Assembly (NCBI GenBank): GCA_037957365.1
Contig: JARHVA010008423.1
Coordinates: forward strand, 122,001-186,000
Length of the DNA: 64,000 bases
DNA from: Torreya grandis
Lineage: Eukaryota; Streptophyta; Pinopsida; Cupressales; Taxaceae
Reading direction: 5' to 3'
Under the pieces are notes generated by a model that was not told the origin of the DNA, ran no database searches, and saw only the letters and a program-made list of their open reading frames with translations. Below, in pieces: positions 1-10,650 of this stretch. The number at the start of each line of letters is the position of its first letter. The first letter of the stretch is position 1. The position numbers were made by a program, and so were the translations under genes.

Positions 1-1645
1 ATTGAAGGAACACATCCTGAGACCTGAGTCAAGATTATAAAGAAATAAAAAATGGATAATTAATGGAAATTAGGACCTAGACAATATCATTTGATTAGTG
101 GTGAATCCTCTATACCTCCATTAGTTAATGTGAAATAAAAATTTCAAGTGGAGCACACACTCAAAGAACAAAAGCCACATGATATTGCTTCTCCTTTATC
201 AACTCCAAAACCTTCCAAAGTAGTAGAACATGAATTACATCAAGAAAAATTTCATATGATATCCATAGACCCACTAGAGTATATTGAATATGTTATGCCC
301 AAGTTGAGGAAACAAAGGAATAAAAAGGAAAAGAAGTGGCATTAGACTTAGTTTTGGTGACACCCCTAAGAGGAAGGTTGAGTTGGCAATTGTTCCCAAA
401 GTAAAAAGACCCAAAGTGAATTACACTACTCCTCTAAGTGAAGTTAACTTATTCAGTGAATAAAATATATTGTATGACCCACAAATTCTAGAATGGTTCT
501 TGTATGAACCTAGATTACAAAAAATGCTTACTATGAATCATCTTTGGGATATGATGAAAGCCATTAACATTCATGTGCATCAAGATCTTAAACTATGGAT
601 CATTGCACTACAGGAAGAGGAAGTGAAGAGACTAGATATGATAAGTGATTTAGTATATCAATCAAAAATGAAGGCCCCCATTCCACAAGTGACCCAATCC
701 ATAGTTGGGGTCAAGTATGATATAGGGACTACTAGTTTGTAAAGGGTGACAAGAAGAAGGTTATCTAAGGAGGTGAAGATATGACATATCAAAAAGTGGA
801 ACCTAGGGGAAGATCCTATTTCTGAGGAGGATGTTATTGAATTAGCTCATGCATAGTTAGAGCAACAATAAGTAGCTATCAAAGGCTTATAATAATAAAG
901 GAAGAACTTGAAAGAGCAGTTTATTATATCTATTCTTGGGGAGATGATCAATATGTTTGAATCCACTTTATATGATATGTTTAATTCCTTGAAATCAATA
1001 AGGTCTAGATAAGATGTTACAATCCAACATAGTACTATGGCCATGAACCAAGTAACTCAATGGCATGATTCATGCAACAAGGTGAAGGGATTGATCAATA
1101 TTCTGATCGAAGACTAAATTCTTGGATTTAAAATTGTTAGCCTAGCCCATTTGAATACTGCTATGATAATATTGATAAAGAAGATCAAGGGTTTGAGCAA
1201 ATGGTCCAAGATTCTAGAAGAAATTTTTGAGTATGGAAAATAGTTAAAGATTAGAATGAAGCATCTATTAGGGAGTTTGATCACAAACCCAACTGCACTC
1301 AGTCCTATTGGTTTAATCAGTGATTAGGATTTCAAGCATAGGGATAATCAAGTCATGTAAGAAGTAAAGAATTAGATCAAAGGTATAATAGGGGAATATA
1401 ATAGTAGTATCTTGGACATGATCCTATCAACTGAAGAAAAGATTAGTGATTATCAGATCATCAAGGAAGTCTTGGACAGGAATGACAAAGACTTCAAAGG
1501 CCTGGTAGATGAAGAAGATGAAATTTTAATGGAACCTATCATCAAACACAAGTTGATTGATTGACAACATGACAAGGCAATAAATATCTTGTAGGAGAAA
1601 CAAAATACTGCAACCATAAAGGAGCCCCAAAGTCAAGTTGGTTAA
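1..1645 (+). pseudogene. ORF-X copy 1, C-terminal part (unknown protein of element A)
   Basis: This is the 3' half of a long decayed reading frame that recurs at 26170-29234 (+) and 34429-31364 (-). Position 1 corresponds to about residue 463 of roughly 1,020. Open pieces lie at 148-345 and 470-742. Shared blocks include HVHQDLKLWII, EEEVKRL and, near the end, MILSxEEKISD and LDRNDKDF. The frame ends at a TAA shared by all copies (QSQxG-stop, 1643-1645). The protein is charged, with Glu/Lys-rich stretches that may form coiled coils. I recognise no family. It precedes gag in this copy. Stops and frameshifts make it non-functional. Confidence 0.65.
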
Positions 1646-3341
1646 CTTAGGAATATTCTCTTATGTAGGAACATGCATATTTTTGAAAAAGAATATTCTT
1701 TTGTAAAAACATGTGCAAATTTGTAAAGAACATTGATTATAGGTTAATCCTTTTATAAAGTGTCTATTTTAAGAACATTATAGAAGGATAATTAGCTTGG
1801 GCACTTGTACAGTTATCATTTGACATGGTTGATTGACATACCTCCTTGGTATTCTATATAAGGGGTACTATCAATTGTAAAAGAGGAGGGAATTTTGATC
1901 AAAAAACTTTGTGAAAAATTTGGAACAATTAATATAAGCAGAGAATTTTGAAAGGTTGTCTCATTTTATTTGTGTGATTGCTATCATGGATGCTCTCTCA
2001 ATCAATTGGTCTAATTTTTAGATTTAAATGGTTCTTATGGATTCTTGATGTGAACCTTTAAATGAAAAGTTGTCAATTTGTGATAATGCTAGATTGATTG
2101 AAATATCTTATATTCATTTCATTTTCTTTTCTCTTCTTATAGATGTATCTATGTAATTTGTTTGTAGGAGTAAATATTTAAAGTGAATCTAGTTTTTATT
2201 TGCATTTGTTATTGCTATCCTTAAATGTTTTCCTGGTGTGTAATAGGATTTGAGCTTAAGCTATTTCATGTCATATGTTGGTTGAAGTGCATGTCTGGAT
2301 GAAATTTGAACTTTGTCATAATGTCTGGATTAAATATTAGCAATATCTTTCTTCTCTGCCCTACCCTTCCTTTTGCTAATTTTCTAATCTATTCACTTTA
2401 GTTTAGTTTCAATGTGAATATCATTCTTAGATTAGAATTTAGATTTAGTTTTTGATCATAATTTACTTCACTTTGTTTAGATTACTTTCATTTTCACAAA
2501 GTAAGCTATTAGGCCATGATTGCTCCCAACAACCAAATAGTTACATTATAAATTTTGTGAAATGGTTCATTTTCTATGCCTCTATTCCACCAAAGATATT
2601 AAGAATATCAAAACATAGAACTCATACAATGGATTATTTGAATCTAGAAATGTGAAGTGTTTCTTAAACACTCTAAACCACCTATGATACACTTTCAAGC
2701 ATCAATAAGAACCCATTCCACTAGTGCTAGAAGGAGGTCCTTTAGCTAAATCTTTGTGAATTTAAAGTGTCTTTGTTAATTTTAGTGAATTTTATTCAAA
2801 TATCAATGAATTATTTGCATATTTATGTTGTTCTTAGCTCAGTGTCTAAAGATCATCGATATGCATGGATTCAAACCAATCTTTAGGCTTATTTAGGTAA
2901 AGATTTCTATTCTTTAAAGATTCATGGTAAATTTTTGCAAAGGTAGCTTAAGTTTTGTAAATCTTCTATGTTCAAGGTTAGTTATAGAATTTTTTTTCAT
3001 AGATTGATTGATTTTTTAAAAATTTAGGTGTATTTGAACTTAGGAGCATAAAGATCATTCATATTTATTAGTTTAGACATATCTTTCAACTAATTTCGTT
3101 AAAGATAGTTATCATTTGTTTAAATTTGTTCAAAATTTGCTTAATGTGCAAATTTGATCATTGTCCTTTTCAAAGATAAGATTTACATGTCATATTTTGA
3201 ACAAGATTCAAGGATTATAAGTTGAAACTACCAAGAATCAAGACTAGGTCATGGTCTAAATCAAGATTACCTTTCCTTTCATTATAACTTCATAAGAAAG
3301 CAAGATCAGATAAAGGTAAGTGAAAGATCTCTAATTTATAG
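1646..3341 (+). other. Non-coding spacer between ORF-X and gag of A1
   Basis: No coding frame is seen. The first 1.07 kb (to about 2715) is repeated at 29235-30272 (+) and 31363-30273 (-), with many small differences. It holds a TATA-like site, a purine run at about 1880-1892, and a CCCAACA heptamer at 2525-2531 that could be an LTR end. The remaining 0.6 kb up to gag has no second full copy here, except that 3113-3205 recurs at 42978-43070 and the last 100 bp before gag recurs in A2. Short open frames such as 2452-2655 are not conserved and are probably chance. Confidence 0.6.
1855..1861 (+). promoter_or_regulatory. TATA-like element in the ORF-X to gag spacer
   Basis: TATATAA inside a block ending in AAGGGGTACTATCAAT that is kept in all three spacer copies (also 29444-29450 + and about 31149-31155 -). 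A purine-rich run follows about 20-30 bp downstream. The layout resembles an LTR promoter, or an internal promoter ahead of gag. Function is inferred only from sequence and conservation. Confidence 0.4.
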
Positions 3342-4420
3342 CCTACTTTACCTATTTATGGTGATCCTATGTTTGATCCTTATCAAGATATGGCTTGGTT
3401 AGGTGGAACTTACATCAATGTGCCCAATTAGGTACATGATTTACCTAGGAATATTGAGAAATACTTGTCATCTTTTAGTCCTAATGGTGTTGTTACAACT
3501 GAAGAACATATTAAAAGTTTCAAAGCTGTATATTAAGGTTGTTGAATGTAGTTCATGAAGATGTTTCATGTAGATTATTTCCTTTTAATTTCAAATATGC
3601 TATGTATGAGTGGTTTCTCAACCTTCTTGAGAATTATATCATTAGTTAGAATGATTTTAACCAAATTTTCATTGATCAATTTGGAAAGATCATCAGTCCT
3701 TGCATTTTTTATCAACATTTCACCACTGTGAAAAGAGATTCATGTGAAACCATTAGATCCTTTAATGCTAGATTCCATAATATGTTTAGTTAAACCATAA
3801 ATCCTTATAGACCTGATGAAGCTTTAACTTTAGAAATTGATAAGGATGCTTTAGATCCCATAAATTTTATTTTCTTTAAAATGTCTGTTGGAGTTATAAA
3901 CACATTAGCCTTGGCTTATGATGAAGATGTAATAATCAATGATCAAATGCATCCTAAGGGTTAACTTGCATATTTCATCCCCAATGTTAACCCTAATTTC
4001 CCTAAACTGAATCTCATTCCTAATGTAAATCAAAACATATCTTCTTTAAACCAAACACCAATGTTGAACTAATTACCTTTGACTCACGCTCATCCTGGCC
4101 AAAACCTAGGATTCTTGAATAACATTGCAAATGAATTTCACCCATAAGATCAAATAAATTTGGTTCCAAAAACTAGAAATAGTACTCAAGTCCATAAATT
4201 AGAGGCACCAAATAATGAGAATGAGTCCATACTCAAAATGGTTCAAAATTTAAGCATTGACTTCCTTCAATTACAAAAACAAGTAGGAAATACTAGGGAG
4301 AACTTTAACAAAAATTACTCTTGTCAAAGATTCAATAGACCTAACAAATAGTTTCACAATGGTAATAAAAATAACAATAATGAGTCATATGCTAACAAGA
4401 AAAATTCTAAAATAAATATT
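3342..4420 (+). pseudogene. gag: Gag (capsid) of A1
   Basis: Structural Gag of a Ty3/gypsy element, which would form the particle around the RNA. Translation from 3342 gives a broken but continuous match to plant retrotransposon gag: an early PTLPIYGDPMFDPYQ block, a block around 3540-3620 reading HEDVSCRLFPF when frames are followed, then FNARFHNMFS and QMHPKG near 3770-3960. A 63-codon open stretch at 4160-4351 carries the Gln/Asn-rich C-terminal part. Several TAA and TAG codons stand where Gln would be expected. A2 holds the same gene at 42880-41930 (-), itself broken at other places. Family assignment is confident; the exact start is not. Confidence 0.75.
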
Positions 4421-4426
4421 TATGAT

Positions 4427-5020
4427 GTGGCTTTAACTAAATATTATAGGGTCCACAATACTTCAAAGCATGGTGAGTTGGATTGTATTGAATTATATAA
4501 TTATTTTGAATTGTTTCAAGATGAGTTAAATACATCTGAAGGTGGACCTAAAAAATATAATATTGTAGGTACATCTAGATCTTTAAAGTCATCTAAATCT
4601 ATAGATACAACCTTGATGGTGGAGACATTTGATTTTTCATTCCTAAAAGAGAATGAACATGAAGATACTCAAGATGAGGTGCATGCTTTTCAATAGTACC
4701 TAAATAAGACTTATCCTCTAAGGAATAGAGAGAAAAATAAACCTTTGACTACTTCAAATCCACCAAATAACTTTTACACTCTTCTTGATCCTACAACTAA
4801 CAATAATCTAGAGTCTCCAAACGGAAGTACCTCTAAGTACAATGTTGATACATCTAGTTATTCCACTAGGAGTGGATATAATATATATGAGATATGAAAA
4901 GGATTAAGGGTAACATCAATTTACATGAGTTGACTCAAATTTTTGATCAAAGAAACTTGTTACTTAAATCTTTACCTGAAATCCTGGTAAGGCACCAGAG
5001 ACTACAAAAGCTAATCTGGT
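4427..5020 (+). pseudogene. Gag C-terminal / pre-protease region of A1
   Basis: An 89-codon open stretch (4427-4696) begins with YYRVHNTSKHGELDCIE. The spacing of the aromatic, His, His and Cys positions resembles a degenerate zinc knuckle, with the first Cys replaced by Tyr; the same Tyr is present in A2. An acidic, Ser-rich linker follows, ending at a TAG at 4694. The region up to 5020 continues in the same style with further stops. It should join nucleocapsid and protease. No catalytic domain is visible here. Confidence 0.55.
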
Positions 5021-5029
5021 AATGTACAT

Positions 5030-5420
5030 GAACAAGGTAGATGTTTCACTTTTTTTTAATAGTCAAAACTTTTGGTAAGAATTTACATCATTATTTTTTA
5101 GATTTAGGTTATTCTACTAATATCATGCCTAAAGGTATTTTTAAAAAAATTGGTTTAACTTCAATTAAATCTATAGAGTTGTTAATTAATTAGATAAATA
5201 AAGAGTTAAAGTAATTAGATAATTGTTAAATGTTCATATGCAACTTGTTGTTGAGCCAAAGATACAATAATCTATAGACACTAAAGTGGTGGATATTCCT
5301 GATGCTTATGGAATGCTACTCAGTAGGTATTGGATCAATTCCTTAAATGGTTACATGTCTATTGAATGTTCACATATATGGCTTCCATAAAAGGGACTTC
5401 TCAATCAAATTCATATTGAA
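5030..5420 (+). pseudogene. Retropepsin-like aspartic protease (PR) of A1
   Basis: This would cleave the Gag-Pol polyprotein. The core reads LDLGYSTNIMPKGIFKKIGL (about 5100-5158); D-L-G stands at the usual D-[ST]-G position, and NIMPxxxxxKxGL is typical of plant gypsy PR. Downstream, VVDIPDAYGMLLSRYW (about 5288-5335) matches the second half of the fold. Frameshifts split the two halves. A2 has the equivalent at 41264-40850 (-). It lies between gag and the extra RNase H. Confidence 0.7.
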
Positions 5421-5564
5421 AGAGAGACTAAAATGAAACACATGATCACCAAATACAATGCTACAAATGAGAGGGTCAACATGGTCAATTCTAAGTTATG
5501 AGTTTAGAATCTTAATACTTATAAGGTATGTGACTCTAAATATGCTTATACTATGCTTGAAATG

Positions 5565-5950
5565 TGGAAATTAAATTTTGATGGTGCTAGATGTAATCTG
5601 AATCTGTAGTAGGAATTGTTTTCATCAATCCCCTTGGGAAAGAATTTAGTAATTCTTATAGAATTAAGTTTTCATGCACTAACAACTTGGTATAATATGA
5701 AGCTTTAATCTTAGGATTTTAATTTGCTATAAAACACAAGGTTAAAGAATTGTTAGTTTATGGTGATTCAGAAGTTGTAGTTAATCAAGTTAGAAATAAG
5801 TAGCATTACAAATTGTCCTATCTTAATAAGTATAAATTTAGAGTGTGGGAATTGATATATTACTTTTATGATTTTAATATTGTATTCATTTCTAGAGAAG
5901 ATAACAAACTTGTTGATGAGCTAGCCTTAGTCACAGCCATCAAGACTCTA
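5565..5950 (+). pseudogene. Additional plant/archaeal-type RNase H of A1, placed before RT
   Basis: The frame beginning WKLNFDGAR shows an RNase H fold of the RVT_3 type: the first Asp in FDGA, the TNNLV-YEALIL block with the Glu, the third acidic site in VYGDSEVVVNQV, and a final LVDELAL (usually ADALA). It would degrade the RNA strand of RNA:DNA hybrids. Most plant elements with a second RNase H carry it after RT-RNase H; here it sits between PR and RT. A2 keeps the same order at 40690-40275 (-), so this belongs to the family and is not a local rearrangement. Broken by a few stops. Confidence 0.75.
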
Positions 5951-6465
5951 AACTAGGAAACCTTAGTATTGAGTTGGCTCCATGTCCCTCATTTATTGAT
6001 AATATCAATCACTTGCAAGTATTAAGTGATTATAAAAAAATCTTAGGCTTAATGAAAAAATTAGGAGTATTTTAGTCTCACATCATTGATGAGGTCAATG
6101 AAAATTCTCTTGATGAAGGTAACATTGATGACAAGATTATGCAATTAAGTGACAACAAAATTACCAAAGGCATGATTGCATTAGAAATATTATTTGACAT
6201 AGATAAACCAGATAAAATTATCAAAGTTCCCAAGGTAAGTGGGAAAGATTATAATGCACTTGACTTAGGAACTCAAGGTCAACCCCAGCTAGTTAATATT
6301 GGTACAACCTGGACAAATGTAGAGTTGAGAAAATATAAAAAGTTGCTGACCAAGTATAAAGATGTCATATCATGGCCCTATGAATACTTAAAGATATTTG
6401 ATCCTAGAGTCATAACCCATACCATACCATTCCATTAAAGGAAACCTACAAGCCTTTTAGGAAAA
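5951..6465 (+). pseudogene. Linker between extra RNase H and RT of A1
   Basis: An acidic linker. A 99-codon open stretch (6139-6438) ends in a block typical of the segment just before gypsy RT (WPYEYLKIFDPRVITHTIPF). That segment normally gives the N-terminal extension of RT. The upstream part reads SHIIDEVNENSLDEGNIDD and is matched in A2 near 40150. Only short stretches are open. Confidence 0.65.
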
Positions 6466-7255
6466 AGTAAAATCAAGTCAAACCTATCTTAGAACCATTG
6501 ATCTGCAAAGAAGTTAAGAAGCTATTGGATGAAAAGATAGTTTTTTCCATTATACACTCCACTTGGGTAGCTAACTTAGTACCAGTTAGGAATAAGAATG
6601 GGGAAATAAGATTTTACATAGACTTTAGGAATTTGAATAGAGTTTCTGAAAAGAATAACTACCCTTTACCTTCCCTTGACCAAGTCATTCAAATTGTTAG
6701 TAGTTCTACTATGATGTCTTTTTTTGATGGTTTTTTGAGTTGTAACTAAGTTCTTATGAACAAGAAAGATAGATTAAAGACTACATTCACTACTAAATGG
6801 GAAAGTTTTCCTTACAAAAGGATGCCATTTGGATTAATAAACATAGGTGCAACTTTTCAAAGAGCTATGGACCATACTTTCCAAGGTCTCATAGTTAAGT
6901 GCATTATCATATACATGGATGACTTAACTGTGTTTTCTAGAAATAGGGAAGAACACATTATGCACTTGCAATAGGTATTTATATGATGTAGAAGGTATGG
7001 AATTTCTCTCAATCCCAAGAAAAGTATTTTTTAATGTTACTAAAGGGAATTTATTAGGACATGTTATAACTAAAGAGGGGATTTATATAGATATTTATAG
7101 AGTAGATGCCATATCTAAGATAGAACCCCTTAATAGTAGAAAAGAATTAAAATCTTTCTTTGGGAAAATCAATTTTGTAAGAAAGTTCATTTTTGGTTTT
7201 ATAGAAATTGTAAGGCCACTAAATGACATGTTAAATATGGATGCCAAGATTACCT
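6466..7255 (+). pseudogene. Reverse transcriptase (RT) of A1
   Basis: Ty3/gypsy RT, which copies element RNA into DNA. Motifs in order: VANLVPVRNKNGEIRFYIDF (6567-6626), YPLPSLDQVIQIV, FFDGFLSCN with the first catalytic Asp, KTTFTTKW, MPFGLINIGATFQRAM, and YMDD (about 6909) with both polymerase Asp residues. The frame is split into four pieces (6498-6749, 6756-6974, 6997-7257 and upstream) by a TAA where Gln is expected after SCN, a TAG where A2 has Gln after HLQ, and a frameshift. The YMDD core survives but the gene is disrupted. Confidence 0.9.
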
Positions 7256-7710
7256 AGAATGAAGGAACAAGAAAAGCCTTCAAGGGCATTAAAGAAGTAA
7301 TAGTGTAGGCACTAGTGTTGATAAGTCTTAATTTTTCAAAATATTTCCATTTTTATTCTTTTGCTTTTGATCATACAATAACTACTATTTTGACTTAGAA
7401 AATCGATGGATGTGATCATCTTATTGCTTTCATGAGCACTAAATTTAATAATGTTGAGTTAAACAATTATCAAATTGATAAGAAGGCATATACTTTAATC
7501 AAGGTAGTTAAGAAATTTAGGCACTATATTCTTAGGAATAAAGTGCATGCAATATTACTAGACCCTGCCATTAAACTTATGCTTAGTCAATGTGAATTAG
7601 GGGAGAGAAGAGGTAAGTGGATGACTATTATCCAAAAATATGATCTTGAGATAAAAATTTCCAAGTTGGTAAGATGTGAAGGACTAATTTAGTTAATTGC
7701 TAACACCAAC
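7256..7710 (+). pseudogene. RT-linked RNase H of A1
   Basis: The usual gypsy RNase H following RT. Visible are ASF-like residues near 7350-7430, then an 86-codon open stretch (7432-7692): FMSTKFNNVELNNYQIDKKA, a KVVKKFRHYIL block, and LGERRGKWMTIIQKYDLEI. The last block is typical of the RT-RNase H/tether region of this lineage. A TAG at about 7690 ends it. The equivalent in A2 is 39030-38560 (-). Confidence 0.75.
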
Positions 7711-7849
7711 CCCAAATTAAGTGTCATACAAATGGAGCAACAAAGTTTTCAACCCAATAATTAGTATGATTCAATTGTTTATTTCATAATCAATGGTACT
7801 TGTCCTATATGTATGATTAGAGATAAAATAACATCTCTAAGGCTGAAGG

Positions 7850-8615
7850 CAGCACATTTTTTGATCAAAGATGGAGTACTTTTTAAGAAGAATTATAAAG
7901 GAATATACCTGAGATGTGTTTCTAAAGAGGAAGCATCATAGATCTTGAGTACCTTTCATCAAAATCTTAGAAGTGGACACCCTTATAGAAGGATAATAAC
8001 TTATAAGATCTTTAGGGATGGTTAATATTGGCTTATAATATTCAAATATGCTCACAAACATGTGAGAGAATGTCATCAATGTCAGATATTCAACACTAAA
8101 GAGCCAAAATTAGCCATGCCATTAAAACCAGTTATGATTGACATGATTTTTACTCAATGGGGATTAGATTTTGTGGGGATCATCAACCCCAATTCTTCAG
8201 AAGGACATAAATATGTGCGCACTTCTACTAATTATTGCATATGGTGGATATAATCAATAGAAACCAAGAAATGTAGGATAAAATATGTGATTAGGTTCTT
8301 AGAAGAGAACATATGTATTAGATTTGGAACACTATTATCTCTAGTTTGTGATAATGGATATAACTTTATATCCATTAAGATGACTGAGTGGGCATATTAT
8401 AACAACATTGTTCTCAAGTTTTCATCAAATCATTACCCTCAAGGTAATAGAGTCTCTGAATCAACTAACAAAAATTTGATGAAGGCTATCAGGAAGTCTA
8501 TTGTTGACAAACAAGGAACATGGAATAAGTTTCTAAAGTACACCCTTTGGGCAGGTCAAACTAGAGTCAAACAAGCTTTGAAGGCATCACCATTTCTACT
8601 TGTATATGGTTAATA
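7850..8615 (+). pseudogene. Integrase (IN) of A1
   Basis: Inserts element DNA into the genome. The HHCC zinc-binding part is recognisable (FHQNLRSGHP, then CHQC at about 8073-8084). The catalytic core has the first Asp in WGLDFVG (about 8159), the second in CDNGYNF (about 8348) and the Glu in RVSESTNKNLM (about 8452). All three D,D,E residues are therefore present in A1, unlike A2. Open pieces are 8062-8253 and 8287-8613; stops separate them. Confidence 0.88.
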
Positions 8616-9042
8616 ACCTATATTTTCCATCACTTTCAAACTTCCAACATACAATTTTATGCAAGAATACAGGGAAGAAGATCAAGAATTTAAAAATTTG
8701 AGGTTACTTGACATCATTCAAATGGAAGATACAAGAGAAGAAGCTTTTGCCAATTTCACCAGATATCAAACCATAGTCAAGAGATGATTTGACAAGTTCT
8801 CAAAGATTAAGGTGTTTAAATAGGGATACCTAATTCTCCTTTGGGACAAAGCATCTGAACCTAAGGGAAAGCATGGAAAATTCACTCCTTTATGGATTGG
8901 ACCTTATCAAATTGTTGACACACTAGGGAATAACACTTTTAAGCTCAAGGAATTTCAAGGATCAAATTTTACTTTTCCAATAAATGGGAAATATCTCAAA
9001 AACTACTTCTCTGATTCCCTACCTCAAGTCTACATGGAGTAG
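8616..9042 (+). pseudogene. IN C-terminal GPY/F domain of A1
   Basis: The frame reads GKHGKFTPLWIGPYQI (about 8869-8916) followed by NTFKLKEFQG and a PINGKYLKNYF block, the GPY/F module at the end of Ty3/gypsy integrase that contacts DNA. A MEDTREEAFANF block lies just before. The polyprotein ends at the TAG after VYME (9040-9042). No chromodomain follows, which sets A apart from element E. Confidence 0.75.
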
Positions 9043-10089
9043 TTTGTAATAATAGTTAGATTTAGTGTAGTTAGGTTTAGACTAGTTTCTTCTTGTTATT
9101 TCTTATTTTCTTGTACCTAATGTTTGTACATATTTGTTTGATTGTTGTTTATTTTTCTATTTGTTTCTTTCTTATGCATTGTTCCTTGCTTTCAATAAGT
9201 CTTTTCAAGGCAGTGTTCAAGATCCAAAGCATATAGTTTATCAAAGGTCAACAAATCAAGAATGAAGGTATGACTATTAACCATTGGTTGACCATGGATT
9301 TTGGAAATGTGAGCTTGATGTTATGATTTGGAGAAATTGGTAAGGATTGATATCTAGGTTAATTTTTCTCTAAAATCTTACACCTTGTTTTGATCTAAGT
9401 GAGGTTATAATAAGAATTTCACTTGTTGAGTAAGAGTTTGAATTATTGGGACAAAGTCATGTTAACAATAAAGAACATTATTGCTTGGGATGAAGTTTAT
9501 AACTAATGATGATTATCTAAAGATCAAACATTTGAAAAAATCCCAAAATCCAGCTAATTCTAGTTCCCAACATTTGTTGGAAAGTTAAATATAATTGAAA
9601 AATACAAAAATAAGATCTTTATTTAAAATTTGAATTTTTTTTGAGCAAAGGTGATTCGGCTAACCTCCATCAGGCTTATGGATGCCTAGATGTTAGTGGA
9701 GCAAGGCCTTAAGTGGATCCAAAGGTATCTCTTTTAGGGATATGGATGCATGGCTCATAGTAGAGCAATGCCTAAGCCTTTACTTTTCTAAAAACAAAGA
9801 TTCTTAATGAGTATCTAAATATTCTAAAATTTAATGTTAATGATCAAGGTCATGAAATCTTGAATTTGTTTTATAAATCCCATGACAGTCAATTAATGAA
9901 CCAAATCACATACACAACATGACTAAGCTTTTATTTTTGATCCTAATTATGCATTTTTAAGACTTGTTTTAATCATGAATTGATCTTAATGATGGTAATT
10001 GATCATGTGTAATGAATAGTCTAGCTATTAGTTCAATCTAGAGTCTTTGATTTCTAACATTTAAAATGTTTCCCCTAGAAGTTGTTATT
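9043..10089 (+). other. Non-coding 3' region between IN and LTR of A1
   Basis: No coding frame. The sequence matches 37251-36188 (-) in A2 along its length. A less A+T-rich block of about 130 bp at 9648-9780 is especially well kept and is built of two imperfect repeats with ATGGATGC cores. A polypurine tract is expected next to the LTR at 10090, but I cannot point to a convincing one. Confidence 0.5.
9648..9780 (+). repeat. Conserved imperfect duplication before the LTR of A
   Basis: Two related halves of about 65-70 bp, each with an ATGGATGC core, then a GTGGAGCAAGGCC or GTAGAGCAATGCC block. The same block is at 36490-36620 (-) in A2 and is better preserved than its flanks. Function unknown. 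Confidence 0.45.
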
Positions 10090-10650
10090 TGTTAAAAAAA
10101 AATACTCCCATTTTTGAAAAATGAGGACCCTTATTCAATTTTGTAAATTTTTTAACAATTGACATTTAAACTGATCAAAAATTACATTATTGAATATCAT
10201 GTTTGCTTTAGCTCTCATTGGCATGTTAGCATATTTTCTTCATTTAAATTTAAATAATGTTTCTAATATTTGACTTGTGTGTATACAAGTTTTAGGTCTA
10301 ATGGAGTCTCAATTAAATGATCACTATTTAGGGTTTGGTACCTTAATTCTAATTTGACCCTTTATTATGACTAACCCTTGGTCTCTTATTATCTAATTAA
10401 ATATACGTTTAAATCATGTAAAAAACATAGTATAATATATTTTAGCCTAGGTATTTTGAATTATATTCAAATTTGTGTGAGTCAAATTTGTGCGATAACA
10501 TTTTTTTATAGACTCAGTTTAATTTTTTATCTTGAGGTTCTAATCGTGTTTATCAACACGACCAAAACCCTAGTCTAAATTTTTTTATGCTAGGTCCCTT
10601 ATATCTTGAAACCCCACCAAGTCTATTTCATTTTTCACAAATAATAATGA
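10090..10650 (+). repeat. A1 LTR, first part (U3 start)
   Basis: Starts at TGTT (10090), matching TGTTGGGG in A2 (36187, - strand). The 561 bp run to the insertion point of element B and continue at 18815. The boundary rests on the TG dinucleotide and on A2, because no second LTR start lies in the window. An open frame at 10378-10578 is not conserved and is ignored. Confidence 0.55.
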
